Shown here piece by piece: positions 11,272 to 22,925 of a stretch of DNA of 64,000 nt. A program made the position numbers and the translations under genes. The stretch lies in the NCBI GenBank assembly GCA_019188255.1, contig JAETXT010000008.1, positions 992,001 to 1,056,000 of the forward strand, read 5' to 3'. The DNA is from Verticillium longisporum. Taxonomy: Eukaryota; Ascomycota; Sordariomycetes; Glomerellales; Plectosphaerellaceae. The notes beneath the pieces were generated by a model. The model saw only the letters and a program-made list of their open reading frames with translations, had not been told where the DNA came from and ran no database searches. Each line of letters starts with the position of its first letter. Position 1 is the first letter of the stretch.

Positions 11272-14200
11272 TCATGCGAATTGGCGCTTGAGATCCGTCC
11301 ACTTGCGAGCGAGCGTCTCGTGGGATGCGTTGATCTGGGTTGGGGAATTAGTACAAGTGGTCGCCACAAGCGTGCATGGTGGCGGAGAAGGGTGTAAAGA
11401 ACATACCTCGGCGTACTGCATCTTGGTCTGCACCAATTCCTCCTCCAGCTCTGACATTTCCTTCTCCAGTCTTTGGTTTTCCTCGTGCACCTTGGCGTTT
11501 CGCTTCATGAGATCATCGCGCTCCGCCTGCCATGCTGTCTCGAGCTCCTCGGGCTGCTTCTCAATGACGTTTCGCAGCTCGCGTACTTGGCCCTTGTATG
11601 TCTCGTTCTCATCCTTGAGCTCCTCGTTCTCGACCTTGGTGTGCACGAGCTCGGTTGCCAAGGCGGCCTGCTCGCGGTCGTACGCCTCGACTCGCTCCTC
11701 GAGCTTGCGCAGGCTAATGGCATACTTGGCATTCGAGGCGCGCAGCGTCTCGAGCTCGGCCTCCCGCTCCTTTTCGGCCTTGGTCTTCTCCTCCCACTCA
11801 AGTGTATACGCCTTGAGCGTCTCGGGCGTGATCTTGACCTCGCACGCGTCACGGACAAGCTGATCGGCGCGGTAGACTTCCTTGTCGATGCTGGAACTCG
11901 AGCTCCCGAAGAATCCGTTGTCGAGTATGCTACCGGCGCTGGGGTCCTTGTCGATGTAGACGTCAAAGACCTTGTCCTTAAGGTGGGTTGTAAGTTGCGA
12001 CATGTCGGACATGGCGAGAAGTGTCGAGGCGTTCTTCTGCATGAGGACGATGCCAAAGCGGAGAATAGCTGACAAGCCTTCGGAGAGGATGAGGTCATAG
12101 ATCCGCAGGACGAGTTGAAGGGGAAAGCGGTATGCGAAGAGCGTAAGGAACCACTGTGTGGCATAGAGGTGGGAGCTGATGCCTTTGCGATGCAAGTGGC
12201 AGTAGAGCGCGGGCTCAAAGTCCTCGAGTAACCGCTCAAACTGGTACAGCCGCATGTGCAGACCTGGCATGTCCTGAATGAACAGGTCGCGCAGGTGGTA
12301 GTGGTTCATCAGCCTCACCAAGAGACAAAACGCCTCCTCCTCAGGCATGTTGAACAATAGGGGCATGACCAGGAAGTTCATGCCCTGCGCGTAGCCAACA
12401 CCCTCGTCGAACAGGGCATACGCCTTGCAGACGCCGAACAGACCCTCCTGGAGCCCGGCAGAGGCAGCGTGCTTGGAGTAACTCGTCCTCGCGCCCAGGT
12501 CGCGGCGGATCGTCTTCTCCAACTTCTGAAGCATAACGGCATCCTCCTTGCTCCGTTTCTTCTTCTCAGCTACGGCAGCCTGCGCCTTCTGTACAGCCTC
12601 TGCGCTCTTCTCGAGGGCAGGAGACCCGACAGGGTTGGTTCCTGACTGGTCCGAGTGAACCGAAGACGCTGACGAATTGACGGCGTCGTTCTGAATACCC
12701 AGGTTTCCGTTGCTCGCGGAACTGATCGACGTGCCGTTGCTGTTGCGGTCCTGGTCCTTTTCGGTGCCCCTGGCCTTGAGACTCCGGTACATGGCCTCAA
12801 GCTCGACGTTGTTGCTCTGGGCGAGAACCTGCCAGATGACGCCACGGATGGCGCTGGGGATGCCCGTAGCAATCGCCCTGTTCAGCTCGTCGGCGCTCGT
12901 GCGGGCGACCACCGCTGGCCCCTCGTAGACGACAGACTGCCACAGATCCCAGTCGACCTGCGCGTCAGACATGTCCGAGGGACCAGCATTGACGCCCGAT
13001 GCGGTTCCAGGTGCCAGTGCCGGGTCCGGGCTCGTCGGCATGGGTGACTTGGGCGGCTGGTCGGGAATGGTTTCGCCAGCCTCTCCATCGTGCCCAGGCA
13101 CCGAGATGCCGAGCACGTTGCTCTTGGAAATGCTCGCAGCGGCGCCTGCGGCCTTCTCGTCATCACCCGCAACGGCTGATGGCGGGATGCCTGCCTCCTC
13201 TCGCATGCGAAGCAGCTTGAAGCGGTCCCTGAGACTATTCCTGCCGCTCTCGGCATCGTGTCCCTCTCTCTCCTCGTCGAGTCTGCTGAGCATCATCTCG
13301 GGGTTGCTAGCCATGGTTGCGATAGAACTGGCCGTGTTCCTCCGGGGCGAAGTGGCGGGTGGCGACTGCTTGGTGGTATCCTTCTCCTTTGATGTGCTGT
13401 TTCGGGAGAGCCAGGAGAATGGGCTCGTCAGCTTGCGAGTTGGTGGTCCTGGGTTTGGCGGCAGCTGCTGGAGGGAAGCGGTAGGCGGGGCGAGAGGTGA
13501 TTTTGAGGGTGATTGATCGGCAGGAGGCGACCAGGGCATGGAAGGGAGGGAGCTGGTGATGTTGCTCAGCGATATCGATCTGGGTGCGGCCTCCTTTTTC
13601 GGACTGTCTTTGGGGACTGCAAGATATACGCTCGGGTTAGCCTAATCCATTCAAGAGGTACACTTTTCAATGGTGAGGTAACTGACCTGGTCGTGGTGGA
13701 GGAGGGGAGGAAGTGACAGCGTCGTCCTCGAGGCTGATGTTGTCGAGGTTCGACGTGTTCGAAAAACGGTGGGACTTGGAAGACTTCGGGGATTTGGGTG
13801 AGGAGGCCACAGACTCGACCTTATCGGGCACGTCAATGTCGACGTCAATCTTGATCTTGTTCGTAGACTCCTTTGTCTCGTCGTCGCTGTCGAGAGGCGG
13901 GCTTGGAGGCCGAGCAGCTGGTGCTATTTCGTCCTCCTTCGGGGCCTTCTTGTCGGGTGTGGATTCTGTAGGTTCGGACGCAGTCTCGTGCTTGGGGGAC
14001 GAGAGGGTTCTCTTGGTGAGAGAGCGAACCTCGGAAGTATCAATGGTGCTGTCGACGGCGTCCTCGAAGGTGTCCTATGTAGCGTAGAGGTCAGGGTCAG
14101 CAGCTGGGCCAAGCAGCATGTGCCTATTGGACTAATGGCGGGGTGGAGAGAGGGACGCAGGTGCATGCAACTAGGTTCGTAGGTGTCCTTACGTTCTCCT

Positions 14201-14276
14201 TGTCAGAATGACCAGGCGTTGAAGGTCTCCTCTCCATGGCCGCGGGCGGCGAAGCTGGCCTTTCCGTGTGTGACAT
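11272..14276 (-). CDS. GYP5: TBC-domain Rab GTPase-activating protein, Gyp5-like
   Basis: A Rab GAP of 914 residues that stimulates GTP hydrolysis by Ypt/Rab proteins in ER-Golgi and polarised secretion. Exons: 14276-14193, 14074-13687, 13616-11407, 11334-11272. The N-terminal third is Ser/Pro-rich and disordered. The TBC domain starts after GIPSAIRGVIWQVLA and carries both catalytic fingers: IRRDLGART (arginine) and GYAQGMN (glutamine). The C-terminal part is a long coiled coil (EREAELETLRASN onward), as in the Gyp5/EVI5 group. The last intron (11406-11335, 72 nt) is a whole number of codons and open, but has a clean GTATGT donor and TACTAAT branch site. Total coding length is 2745 nt, in frame. 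Confidence 0.9.
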
Positions 14277-16176
14277 GATGATGCTAGTGTTTCTGCGGCT
14301 CAAAGGCCGGCTGGCGCTGCTTTGTGACTATGAAGAGCGACCAGCAGCAGGGCAGCGAGGGCAGAAGTGGTTCAAAGTACGAAGTTGCAGTGCTGCAGGT
14401 GGATGCCGATGTGCCTATTCGAGGACCGTGGAGCACGACCGCTGGTTGGTGGTTGGAAGAAGATCGCTGGGTCAAGTGTCCCCTGTGCCGTGTCTTAACT
14501 TTGAGTGAGGGTCCGGGGGCTGCCGTTACCGATGATGAGAATCAGAGTGCTGTGACCGACAAACGTCTGCTTGCTTGCTTTGCTGGTTTCGAGGACCAAG
14601 AATTCGAATGCTCGACTTGAGAGGAGGTGGCGTAGAAGAGATAAAGGCAAGCTGTCGTGTGCATATCATCTCCCTTTTCCTGATGATGGAGCTCCGAATC
14701 CCGTTAAGTATAGCTCGGCCAGGCCAGACCATGCTGCTGTGTTCCTGGGTTGGACACTGGGAGATGGACCCCCAGAGAGGGCTGGACGAATGGCAACACG
14801 CTGGCACAGCGTTCAGTGCTGGGAGGGCTGGTGGCTCAAGATGGGGTCGTTGGGGAGGGGGGTTGCTTCTGGAGGGGCCCTTCTAGCGTGGCAGGGGACA
14901 AAGGGATAGTGGAGGGTACGCTAAATGGAATCCTGGCAGTTGGCGCATCACCTCGGGGAAAAGTGCATAAGCTGTCTGAGTTCCTCGGCAGGTACCTACC
15001 TCGCGATCTGATGCTACCTACCTAGGTACCTAGGTAGGCTTGGTAGGTACCCAGATATGTCATAACGATATTGATGGTCTATAATCACGGCAGCTGAGGT
15101 ACCACCTGGTGCACCTCCTTTTGGCTGCCATCACCACTTCGCCCTCGACTCGAATACAGCAAAACAAAAAAAAAAAGCACTGATGCTCAATTTGTGTGCC
15201 CCCCCTTAGAGGCTGCCCCTTTTGCAAGCTCATGTGGTGCGACAGGGCTGTCTCGTTTCATCGTCCAGATAATCTGCAGGCTAAAAAGCACCCTCCCCTG
15301 TTTAGTACCGCACTCCATCGAGCCTCACACCCAATCATCCTGACGGCTCGCCAACAAGGCACTCCTGAAGCAGACAAACCCCGATGGCGCTGCTAAATCG
15401 ATCCGAGTTGTCCGCAGTTGACGGGCGCGGCCGTCGCATGTCTTTCCGACAAGGTCAGCTCTCGACGACGTGCCTGCCCATCGCTGTCACGCGAGGGATC
15501 GACTGGCACGATGGCTTTGCGAGGCTCAGGGACGCGGAACATTCCACCGGGCACGCCATCAGCCACCCATTCTTGACGCGCCTGGAAAGGCGGGATCGCA
15601 CCTCTGTGGGCCGTGGGTGGGTGTAAGTACACGTGTTGGAATAGGTTGGTCGTTTTGCATGAACAACAGCAGAGATTTGTTCATCCGAAGTCTTGGCCTG
15701 CGCTGAGCAGGGTCTGTCCATGCCGCCATGTCGCTCTACTGACCGAGTGACGGAACGTGCTTCGGCGTCGTCGTCTCCTACTGTGCAATGCAATGTCCAG
15801 ACCATCCAACTACCCTCACACCAGACCTGTTGTGTACAACATATTCGAGTTCCGACCGATTCGTCAGGTTGTCTGCTCTCAAACATGAAATACTCATGTC
15901 ATTCATGACATGTACCATGAGACTTTCCAGATTGGAATATTATTGTCATATTGCTTTGTACCTGTGTGCATTTGGCATGCCAAACGCAAACCTTCCAGCC
16001 CCAGACCATCCATCAGAAAGGTTTAACTATCCGCCATCATTCCCAAGCGCAACCCCGACGCCATACTCAATCATCGAATCGAAACCAGGCCCGCGTTCTC
16101 TTCGCTTCCAGGTTGCAGCCTTCATACCGCGTGGTGCCCCCCTTCCTTCCTTTGTACAGTACCACCAGCGAGTAAA
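14277..16176. other. Intergenic region with palindromic CCTAGG motifs
   Basis: 1.9 kb between the GYP5 start and MIF2 end, both on the minus strand. No gene is supported; open frames here are short and overlapping. At 14991-15051 there are three closely spaced copies of the TACCTACCTAGGTA-type motif. An A9 tract lies near 15167-15176. Confidence 0.5.
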
Positions 16177-18467
16177 CTAGACAGCATAGGACGACTCCTC
16201 GGCCCGGTTCGCTCTAGGCTCCGGCTCCGTGACCATAACTTCGTTGCCCTGCGCAAAGAACAGGCGGGCTGGCTGGTCGTAATCGTTCAAAATGTTGTAG
16301 TAGTTGCCTATGCGCAACGTTAGTAAAGGGAACCATGGAGGTGAGGCTTGTTCAGGGAGATGAATACGGACCTCGTGGCACGTTCCAGAAGCCGCCAGCG
16401 CTGATCCTGAACTGCGTCTCGTTGACCGTCACTAGCACCTTGCCGTAGTGCACGAAAAACGTCATCTGGTTCTTCCGTGAATTTTTCGGCTTCTTCTCCG
16501 TGCCCGGCGGCAGGTCCACGACGCCGGCGCCGAAGAATTGCAGGCTGAGCAGCTTGGCGAACCGGAACGTCGCGTCGCGAATCTCGCGCGTTTGGATGGC
16601 GCTCGACGCGATGGCGAGCTCGTTTTGCTCAAAGGCGACCGCTTCATCCGGCGCCGGCGGGTTGAGTTCGTAGTCGGGATCCCAGACGACAGTCTCGCCC
16701 TCGACGCGGCCATTCTCCAGCTCCCATGGTTCTGGATCTTCCTCCTCATCGACGACCTGACGCTTCGCCTTGGACGGTCTGCCCTTCTTGCCTGTGCGAC
16801 CGGGTTTGCGTTTCGGGGCGGCCTCCTCCTCCTCTACACGTACCACCTCCTTGACGCTCGGGAGGACGAACCGTGAGTGTTGGCGTTTTGTGCCAAGCGC
16901 ATCATCCCACGCCTCCTCGTCGTCTTGCACAACGTGCTCGTTGCGCCAGTAGGCCAGAGGGCGGTATGACTGACGGCCAGATCGCGTCAGGTGGATTGCG
17001 TCGCTGGCTTCGCGCTTGAGGGATACAAGGCCACGAGCTTTAGGCAGCGGTGGCCCCTTTTGGACGCGTCCCATGATGGAATCCTCGCCAATGTCCGATT
17101 TGCGTGGTCTTCCGCGCTTCTTAGCTGCGCTTGGCGCTTCTGGTGCGTCATCTTTCGCGGGTCTGGCCGCCTTTGGCGGTGCCGTCTTCTTCGCCGGTTC
17201 GGGCTCCTTGGTTTTGTTCTTGTTCTTTGGAGGTCGCCCGGCGGGTCGGCCTGGTTTGGCTTCTGTGCGCTGGCGTTTCGGCGAAGGTGCGTCCGCTGCT
17301 TCGTGCTCCACGGCCGATTCGACGAGATCCGTGACGTCGCCTATCAAAGAACCCCTCGCGGATCGTCGTCGTTTGGAGGTCTGTGATGAGCTGGGTTCGG
17401 TATCCTTCTTCTTCTGCTTCGCCTTGGTCTGCACCGCCTTGGTCTGCACCGCCTTGGTCTGCGCCGCCTTGGTCTGCGCCGCCTTGCCGCGTACGATCGG
17501 CTCATCATCTTCCGACTCGTCTGTGGCACCCTCTATGGCAGGCAGCTCGATCGCTCTATGTTCTTCGCGTGCCTTGCCTTTCGATGGCGCAGTTGATTTG
17601 GCCTTGACTGGTTCCACTACCTTCGCCTCTGCGGCTGATCTGGGTGGACGGCCTCGTCGTTTGGGCGGCGCTGGCGTGGGTGAGGGGCCTGGTGACTCGG
17701 CTTCCTCTTGTGCCTCCTCTTCAGGCTCATCTTCGTGCACGTCATCTCCTCCAACCATGGCGAGCGAATCGTCCCCTCCGTTCAGGAGTGGGGAGTCGGC
17801 CCTTGGACTCGACGCCACTTCTTCCTCCTCGTCCTCATCCGCGCTGTCCTGTCTCCCGTTGACGCCGTTGGCGCGGCGGGCGCTATTTTGCGAACCGCCG
17901 TAGTCGAGCTTTCGCGCCACTGTAGAGCTTACGGGCGGATCCGAGTCGATAATGGAACCTCGAACTGGCGAAGATGAGCGGCCCATATGTGGGTTACGCA
18001 TGGCTGGCGACTGAATGTTTGACTTCCTAGGCGATGTGCCGCGCGGGAGTAATCGCGGAATGCCCTTCATCATCGAGAGGGGTCCAGGTCCTGCCTCTGC
18101 GAGTTTGTCAGCTGCGAGGGACAGTTGAGTGGAGTGGAAGGAGGCGCAACTCGGCTCACCAGACTCGAGATCCATTTCCTGCTCGCCATCATCGCTGGGC
18201 GTGCCATTGTCCTTCTCGGGAGAGGAGAAGAGACCTTCTACAGGGGCCAGGCCGTGTTCGTCGCGTTCGCCCGTATCGGGAAGTCCAACACCAGTTTTTC
18301 TACATCGTCCCGTTAGCTGAGCTGTCGTCAAGTCGCCTGCATCAATCAAGGCGATGGATCATGTTCGCGCTGAGCGCGGCATGCACGTACCGACCAACAA
18401 CACCGAATTCGCGGTAGTCGTCAGCTTGCGCCGTAGTGCGCCTAGCATTACTGCGCGCAGGTGGCAT
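16177..18467 (-). CDS. MIF2: Centromere protein CENP-C/Mif2
   Basis: Inner-kinetochore protein of 690 residues that binds the CENP-A nucleosome. Exons: 18467-18391, 18299-18160, 18096-16372, 16307-16177. The N-terminus has the Mif2 block GRKTGVGLPDTGERDEHG followed by LFSSPEK. The CENP-C motif GRQSYRPLAYWRNEHV is at about two thirds of the length. The C-terminus is the cupin dimerisation domain (QMTFFVHYGKVLVTVN, FRISAGGFWNVPRGNYY). Four AT-hook-like cores (RRGRPP, GRPAGRPP, KRGRPRK, KKGRPSK) and acidic runs lie in the middle. The second intron (18159-18097, 63 nt) is a whole number of codons, so retaining it would still give an open frame. Divergent with RNH201. Confidence 0.93.
17421..17480 (-). 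repeat. 15-bp coding minisatellite in MIF2
   Basis: Four head-to-tail 15-bp units (GCCTTGGTCTGCACC and GCCTTGGTCTGCGCC on the plus strand), followed by a partial unit. On the coding strand they give repeats of a Q-T-K-A-A/V pentapeptide in the disordered basic part of Mif2. Confidence 0.9.
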
Positions 18468-18909
18468 CGTGAGAGCTGCAGACTAGCGCTGTGGCAGATG
18501 AAAACAAGCGGGATTGCTACGAATAGCTGTAGGGCACTCAGAAGCGCGTAAAATCAGAAGGAAGGTGATGCCTGATCTCGGTGCGCATGCAGATGTCGAG
18601 CTGCGGAACATTGAGGTGGTGGTGTTTTGGGGGGCACGTTCGCGCCGCGCCCAATCGCGCCTTGGAAATACACTGGGCTGGCCATGCTCAGGGGGGCGTG
18701 GGACCGGTTAAGTCAGGCGCGTCAGGACGCCTCAGGACGCGTCGAGGGGTCCAACCTTCGCTCCAGCTGCACATGAACAGCAGTACCACACCTACACAGC
18801 CCAATACCGTTGCAGCCATCACGTTGACCGTCATTCACCTCATTTTCTGACTTCGGTTTCGTTCTTGTCTCTACATTGTCATATAGCTACCCAGGCACCC
18901 CCCATCATC
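18468..18909. promoter_or_regulatory. Shared divergent promoter region of MIF2 and RNH201
   Basis: 442 bp separate the two start codons, so both promoters must lie here. No TATA box is evident. A C/T-rich segment precedes RNH201. Confidence 0.5.
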
Positions 18910-19965
18910 ATGAACGACACACAAATGACGGAAGACATCGCTCTCGAAACTCCAATCCCAGGCGTCTACATCCCACCCTCAGTCAACAGGCCAGCGACCC
19001 TCGCAGGCGACTCGTACACATATTACTCGCCTCTGCCGCCGAATCTCTCGCCAACACCTCAAGATGCCGCCTCGTCTACCGTGCCAGAGCTCGCAGCCGC
19101 CGACTCGCCCGCCGTCTGCCTCGGAATCGACGAAGCCGGCCGCGGCCCTGTGCTCGGCCCCATGACCTACGCCGCCTTCTACCTCCCCATGCCCCTCTCC
19201 GACCCGCTCCTCCGCGAGACGCACCATTTTGACGACTCCAAGGTCCTGACGCCCGCCGTGCGCTGCGCCCTCATGCGCGCCCTCTGCAGCCCGTCCACCG
19301 ACCTCGCCGCCTCGTGCGGCTACGCCGTCCGCTCCCTCTCGGCCCGCGACATTGCCTCGGGCATGCTCAGCACCGCGAACCCCTACAACCTCAACGCCCA
19401 GGCCTTTGACGCCACCGTGGAGATCATCAAGGGCGTCATCGCCCGCGGCGTGCGCGTCGAGGAGATCTACGTCGACACCGTCGGCCAGCCCGCCGCCTAC
19501 CAGGCCAAGCTGCAGCGCGTCTTCCCGAGCGTCAAGATCCCCGTCGCCAAGAAGGCCGACAGCCTCTACCCCTGCGTGTCGGCCGCCTCCGTGTGCGCCA
19601 AGGTCACGAGGGACGCGGCGCTCGAGGTCATGTACGAGGCCCACAAGGCCGCGAACGGGGGCCATGGGGGCGGCGAGGACGGTGAGGGCATGGCGTGGGG
19701 CTCCGGCTACCCTTCTGATGCGAGGTGTGTGTCGTGGCTGAGGGGCAACATGCATCCCGTGTTTGGCTGGGGATCCGAGTGTCGCTTCAGCTGGGGGACG
19801 GCCAAGGACATGCTGGACGGCAATGGGGGTGTCAAGGTGGACTGGCCCGTTGACGAGAGTGAGGACACGAATCGCATGACGGATTATTTCGTCACGCCAG
19901 ATCGGGAGCAGGACGATGAGCTGGGGACCTGGTTCGGCAAGCCAGCAGGGCTCGAGGCGTTTTAA
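18910..19965 (+). CDS. RNH201: Ribonuclease H2 catalytic subunit
   Basis: Type 2 RNase H subunit A, 351 residues. It removes ribonucleotides and RNA-DNA hybrids from genomic DNA. Seen: CLGIDEAGRGPVLGPM with the catalytic Asp-Glu pair, the DDSKVLT segment, VDTVGQPAAYQ with a third acidic site, and KKADSLYPCVSAASVCAKVTRD, the helix with the remaining catalytic Asp. The chosen start is the first ATG (MNDTQMTED). The C-terminus ends with FGKPAGLEAF. No intron is needed. Convergent with SEY1 (227 bp gap). Confidence 0.95.
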   Translation: MNDTQMTEDIALETPIPGVYIPPSVNRPATLAGDSYTYYSPLPPNLSPTPQDAASSTVPELAAADSPAVCLGIDEAGRGPVLGPMTYAAFYLPMPLSDPLLRETHHFDDSKVLTPAVRCALMRALCSPSTDLAASCGYAVRSLSARDIASGMLSTANPYNLNAQAFDATVEIIKGVIARGVRVEEIYVDTVGQPAAYQAKLQRVFPSVKIPVAKKADSLYPCVSAASVCAKVTRDAALEVMYEAHKAANGGHGGGEDGEGMAWGSGYPSDARCVSWLRGNMHPVFGWGSECRFSWGTAKDMLDGNGGVKVDWPVDESEDTNRMTDYFVTPDREQDDELGTWFGKPAGLEAF

Positions 19966-20192
19966 AAAGGAAAAACAAGTTTCGAGACTGTGAGGCTTGC
20001 AGATGGGGGGCGCAAACCATGCCATCCATGTATTACAACAACGGGTCAACGGAGTTCAGGAATACCCTCATGGAAAAAGAAGTTGAGGTTCATATAGACA
20101 TTATCTATCCTACTATGCTAGCATCGCCTGGCCATGCCCTTTCCCTTTTTCTTTTCCGTTACTCAGTTCGCTGCGTCAATCATGCGTGATTC

Positions 20193-22925
20193 CTAAATCT
20201 CCTCCACCTCCTCAGCCTCAGCTCGCTGCTTCTTGCCCTTGGAGTCGAGCCTGTCAAGAAGGACAGAGTCGCTGTCCCGCTCCGGGACGTTGAGCGCCTG
20301 GCGCGCCATGTCCGAGTTGACCATAAAGTCCCGCAGCTTCTGCTTGCCAATATCGACACCCTGGGTCGCTGCCGCGTTGGCCATCTGCATCATGGGACCC
20401 AGCATGTTCATCGTGTAAGCTACATAAGTGCCACCGCCCAGCATGATGAGGAAGATGAAGAGGAACGGGTTGCGGACGACTGTATGGCATTAGCTTCGTA
20501 ATCTCCAAGGTTCAAAAGGGCATGCGACTTACCAGCCCAAATCTCGTTCCATCCCAGCGCCAAAAGCAGGGCGTAAAAGTACAGCGGTACTTGGGCCACG
20601 CCGCCAATGGCGCTTCGCTTCGCCTCCACATACACACCATCAGCCGTCTTCTTGAAGCGAATGACGAGGTCCTGGCGCTTGCTCTCGCTGAGCACGGTCA
20701 TTTCCTCCTCAAGGCTCTTGCCGTCCTCCTCGTCGACGCCGCCGATCGGAGTGAGATCTTCCTCGTCGCCCGCCTCCACACCGCGCGGCTGAGCGCCGAT
20801 CCACTCAGGGAGATCGGGCGGCGCGTACGTCTTTGACAGACGGAATCTGGACAGGAGAGGGACCAAGGTCAGGGTGGACTCCCGCGCCTTGGTGTAAATG
20901 CCCTCAATGTCATCCGTAGGCGACCAAATTCTGGGGACGCCAACCTCGTCATATCGGAACTTGTCCTCAAAGTTTTCCCTGAGCTTCAGAAGGATGTTGC
21001 CCTCCATGACCTCCTCTTCGACCTTTTCTCGGAGAGCGACCCAGCTCTTGCGACGCAGTCTCCAGAGACCAATGTCCATCTCCTCCTGCGTAGCCTCGAA
21101 AGATTTGGCCCTCTCTGAGAACCTCGTCTCAGCCTCCTTGACAATGTCCACAAAGACAGTCCAGATGCGGTCCCAGAGATCCTTCTCGGCAGGCTTGTCC
21201 CCTTCTTCAGGGGCGCCCGAACCAGCACGCCCGGAACCGAGCTTGTTGAATTCGACGCCGACCGCTTCTCCGAGTCGCGACTTGACCCAGCGCTCGACCC
21301 GCGTGGCCAAGCGGCGCATCTCCTCCTTGCGCAATTTACTGCTGACCTCGTCAAGCTCCTTCTCGTAGAGCATGTATTGCGGTTTAAAGTTGGTCCAAGG
21401 AACGCCTTGGATCGCAAGACTTTGTGCCTCCTTCTTGAAGAATTCGAGTGTCTTGGCCTTTTCTTCGGTGACAATTTCCGCAAACTCGTAAGCTGCACCG
21501 GACTTTTGACCAGCCTTGACAGCCGTCGACACGGCGTTGCTGAAAGAATCAATGCCAGACTTGTGCGCCGCCGTGAGGTGAGCCATGAACAACGACTTGA
21601 GGCGCGCGTCGATTTTGCTCTCCAGGTCCTGTCGTTTCCTTGTGTAGACGCCCTTGTGGTACCTGCTGGCTTGGACCTCGAACGCCCTCAGGCATTTGTC
21701 CCGTGCGCCGCTGCCAGTCTCGCCGAGGAGCGCGAGCACAGCCGTTTTCCCATTGCGCGTCGCATCCGCTTGCTTCTCCTCGAGGGGCCCGATGGCCTCG
21801 TCGAAGCCGATGAGGACTTCTCTGGAAATCTCGTCGCATCGGAATTGAGCGAGCAGCTCCTGTTGCGTAGGCAGACCGAGTTCCTTGTTGTTGACAATCT
21901 GGTCCCATATACCCTCAGCGTAGATCGAGAAGCCGTCGGCGGGAATGCGTCGGTGGTACTCGGGGAGGAAGACGCCGCCGTCGAACTCTTCGTCGCCGGT
22001 GCCTTTACGGTGTCCAGCAGTGAACCTGGTTCCCAGGTTCTGGACCTCGGTAACGAACTTGTCGGCCTGGAGAATCTTGTGCGGGAGAGCAGCGAAGCCG
22101 AAATCGAAATAGTCCTCAATGCGGGAGTTTTCGAGGCCCTGGGGCTTGGATATAGACGATCAGATCTTCGACAGATCTTGGACCAGGCTGTTGCGTCGAG
22201 CTGACAGAGGGGTAACCCCCACGTGGTCGCCGATGACGCAGAACAGGAGAGATCGGAGGTTCGATCTGGAGTCGAGTCAGTCACGACACCCATCGTACAA
22301 GCCCGTACGTCCACTTACTGCTTGTCCTTGAGGAAGAGCTGGAGGTTGACCTCAAAAACAGTCTTGAGCAGGCCCATGTTGGCTCCGTTGTAAAGACCAA
22401 CTTGCGTCTCCCAAATGTTGACAATCAGGACTTCGCTAGTCGCAAGCGCAAACAGGGCGCTCTTCCTCTCGAAGTCCTGGTCTTCGCCACGCTCGCGGCC
22501 ATCGGTACCCTCGACGTCCATCACAAGAATGTTCTCTGCCATGCCGGTTTCCTTCTTATTCTTCGACATCCAGATACCCTTGGTCGTCTGGCGGCGCTCT
22601 GACTCGGACATGTCAGAGAAGTGGGTGCCAAATAGGTTGTTCAGGAGGGTCGACTTGCCCGTCGCTTGCGAACCAAAACGGAAATGATGTGGTAGTTGAA
22701 ACCCGACTCGGCAGTGTGAACCTGCCGTAGGTAGTCATTGAGCTGGGAGCTGTGGCATGGACGTCAGCATCGAGAGCTTCGCGCAGCTGGCCGCTGCTTG
22801 CGCGCGGGGGTGTGGGTTCAGGGGATGGCGTACTTGAACTCCTTTTGATCGTCGATGACCTGGACGCCATGCTCATAATCCTGCGCGCCCGGCTCAGCGC
22901 CGACCGAAGCAAAGTGACCGTTCAT
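20193..22925 (-). CDS. SEY1: ER-shaping dynamin-like GTPase Sey1, with frameshift and in-frame TGA
   Basis: Atlastin/RHD3-type GTPase that fuses ER tubules, about 847 residues. Exons: 22925-22834, 22749-22319, 22265-20533, 20479-20193. Seen: the GTPase domain with P-loop (GSQATGKST), [28 protein letters not shown]; a long helical middle; and two C-terminal membrane segments ([22 protein letters not shown]). Two lesions: (1) just before the P-loop the frame slips, with a T4 run (plus-strand A4, 22675-22678) where five are needed; exons sum to 2543 nt, one short. (2) TGA at 22162-22160 replaces a Trp expected in [15 protein letters not shown] 39-nt GT...AG stretch (22183-22145) would remove the stop, but it is too short and would delete conserved residues. 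Identity is firm; functionality is doubtful as sequenced. Confidence 0.9.

Noticed and set aside
15788..16180. 130-codon plus-strand frame between GYP5 and MIF2
   Set aside because: Overlaps the MIF2 3' end and shows no domain; other frames over the same DNA are equally open.
18979..20049. 356-codon minus-strand frame opposite RNH201
   Set aside because: Antisense shadow of a clear RNase H2 gene; composition is His/Gly/Arg-rich and meaningless.
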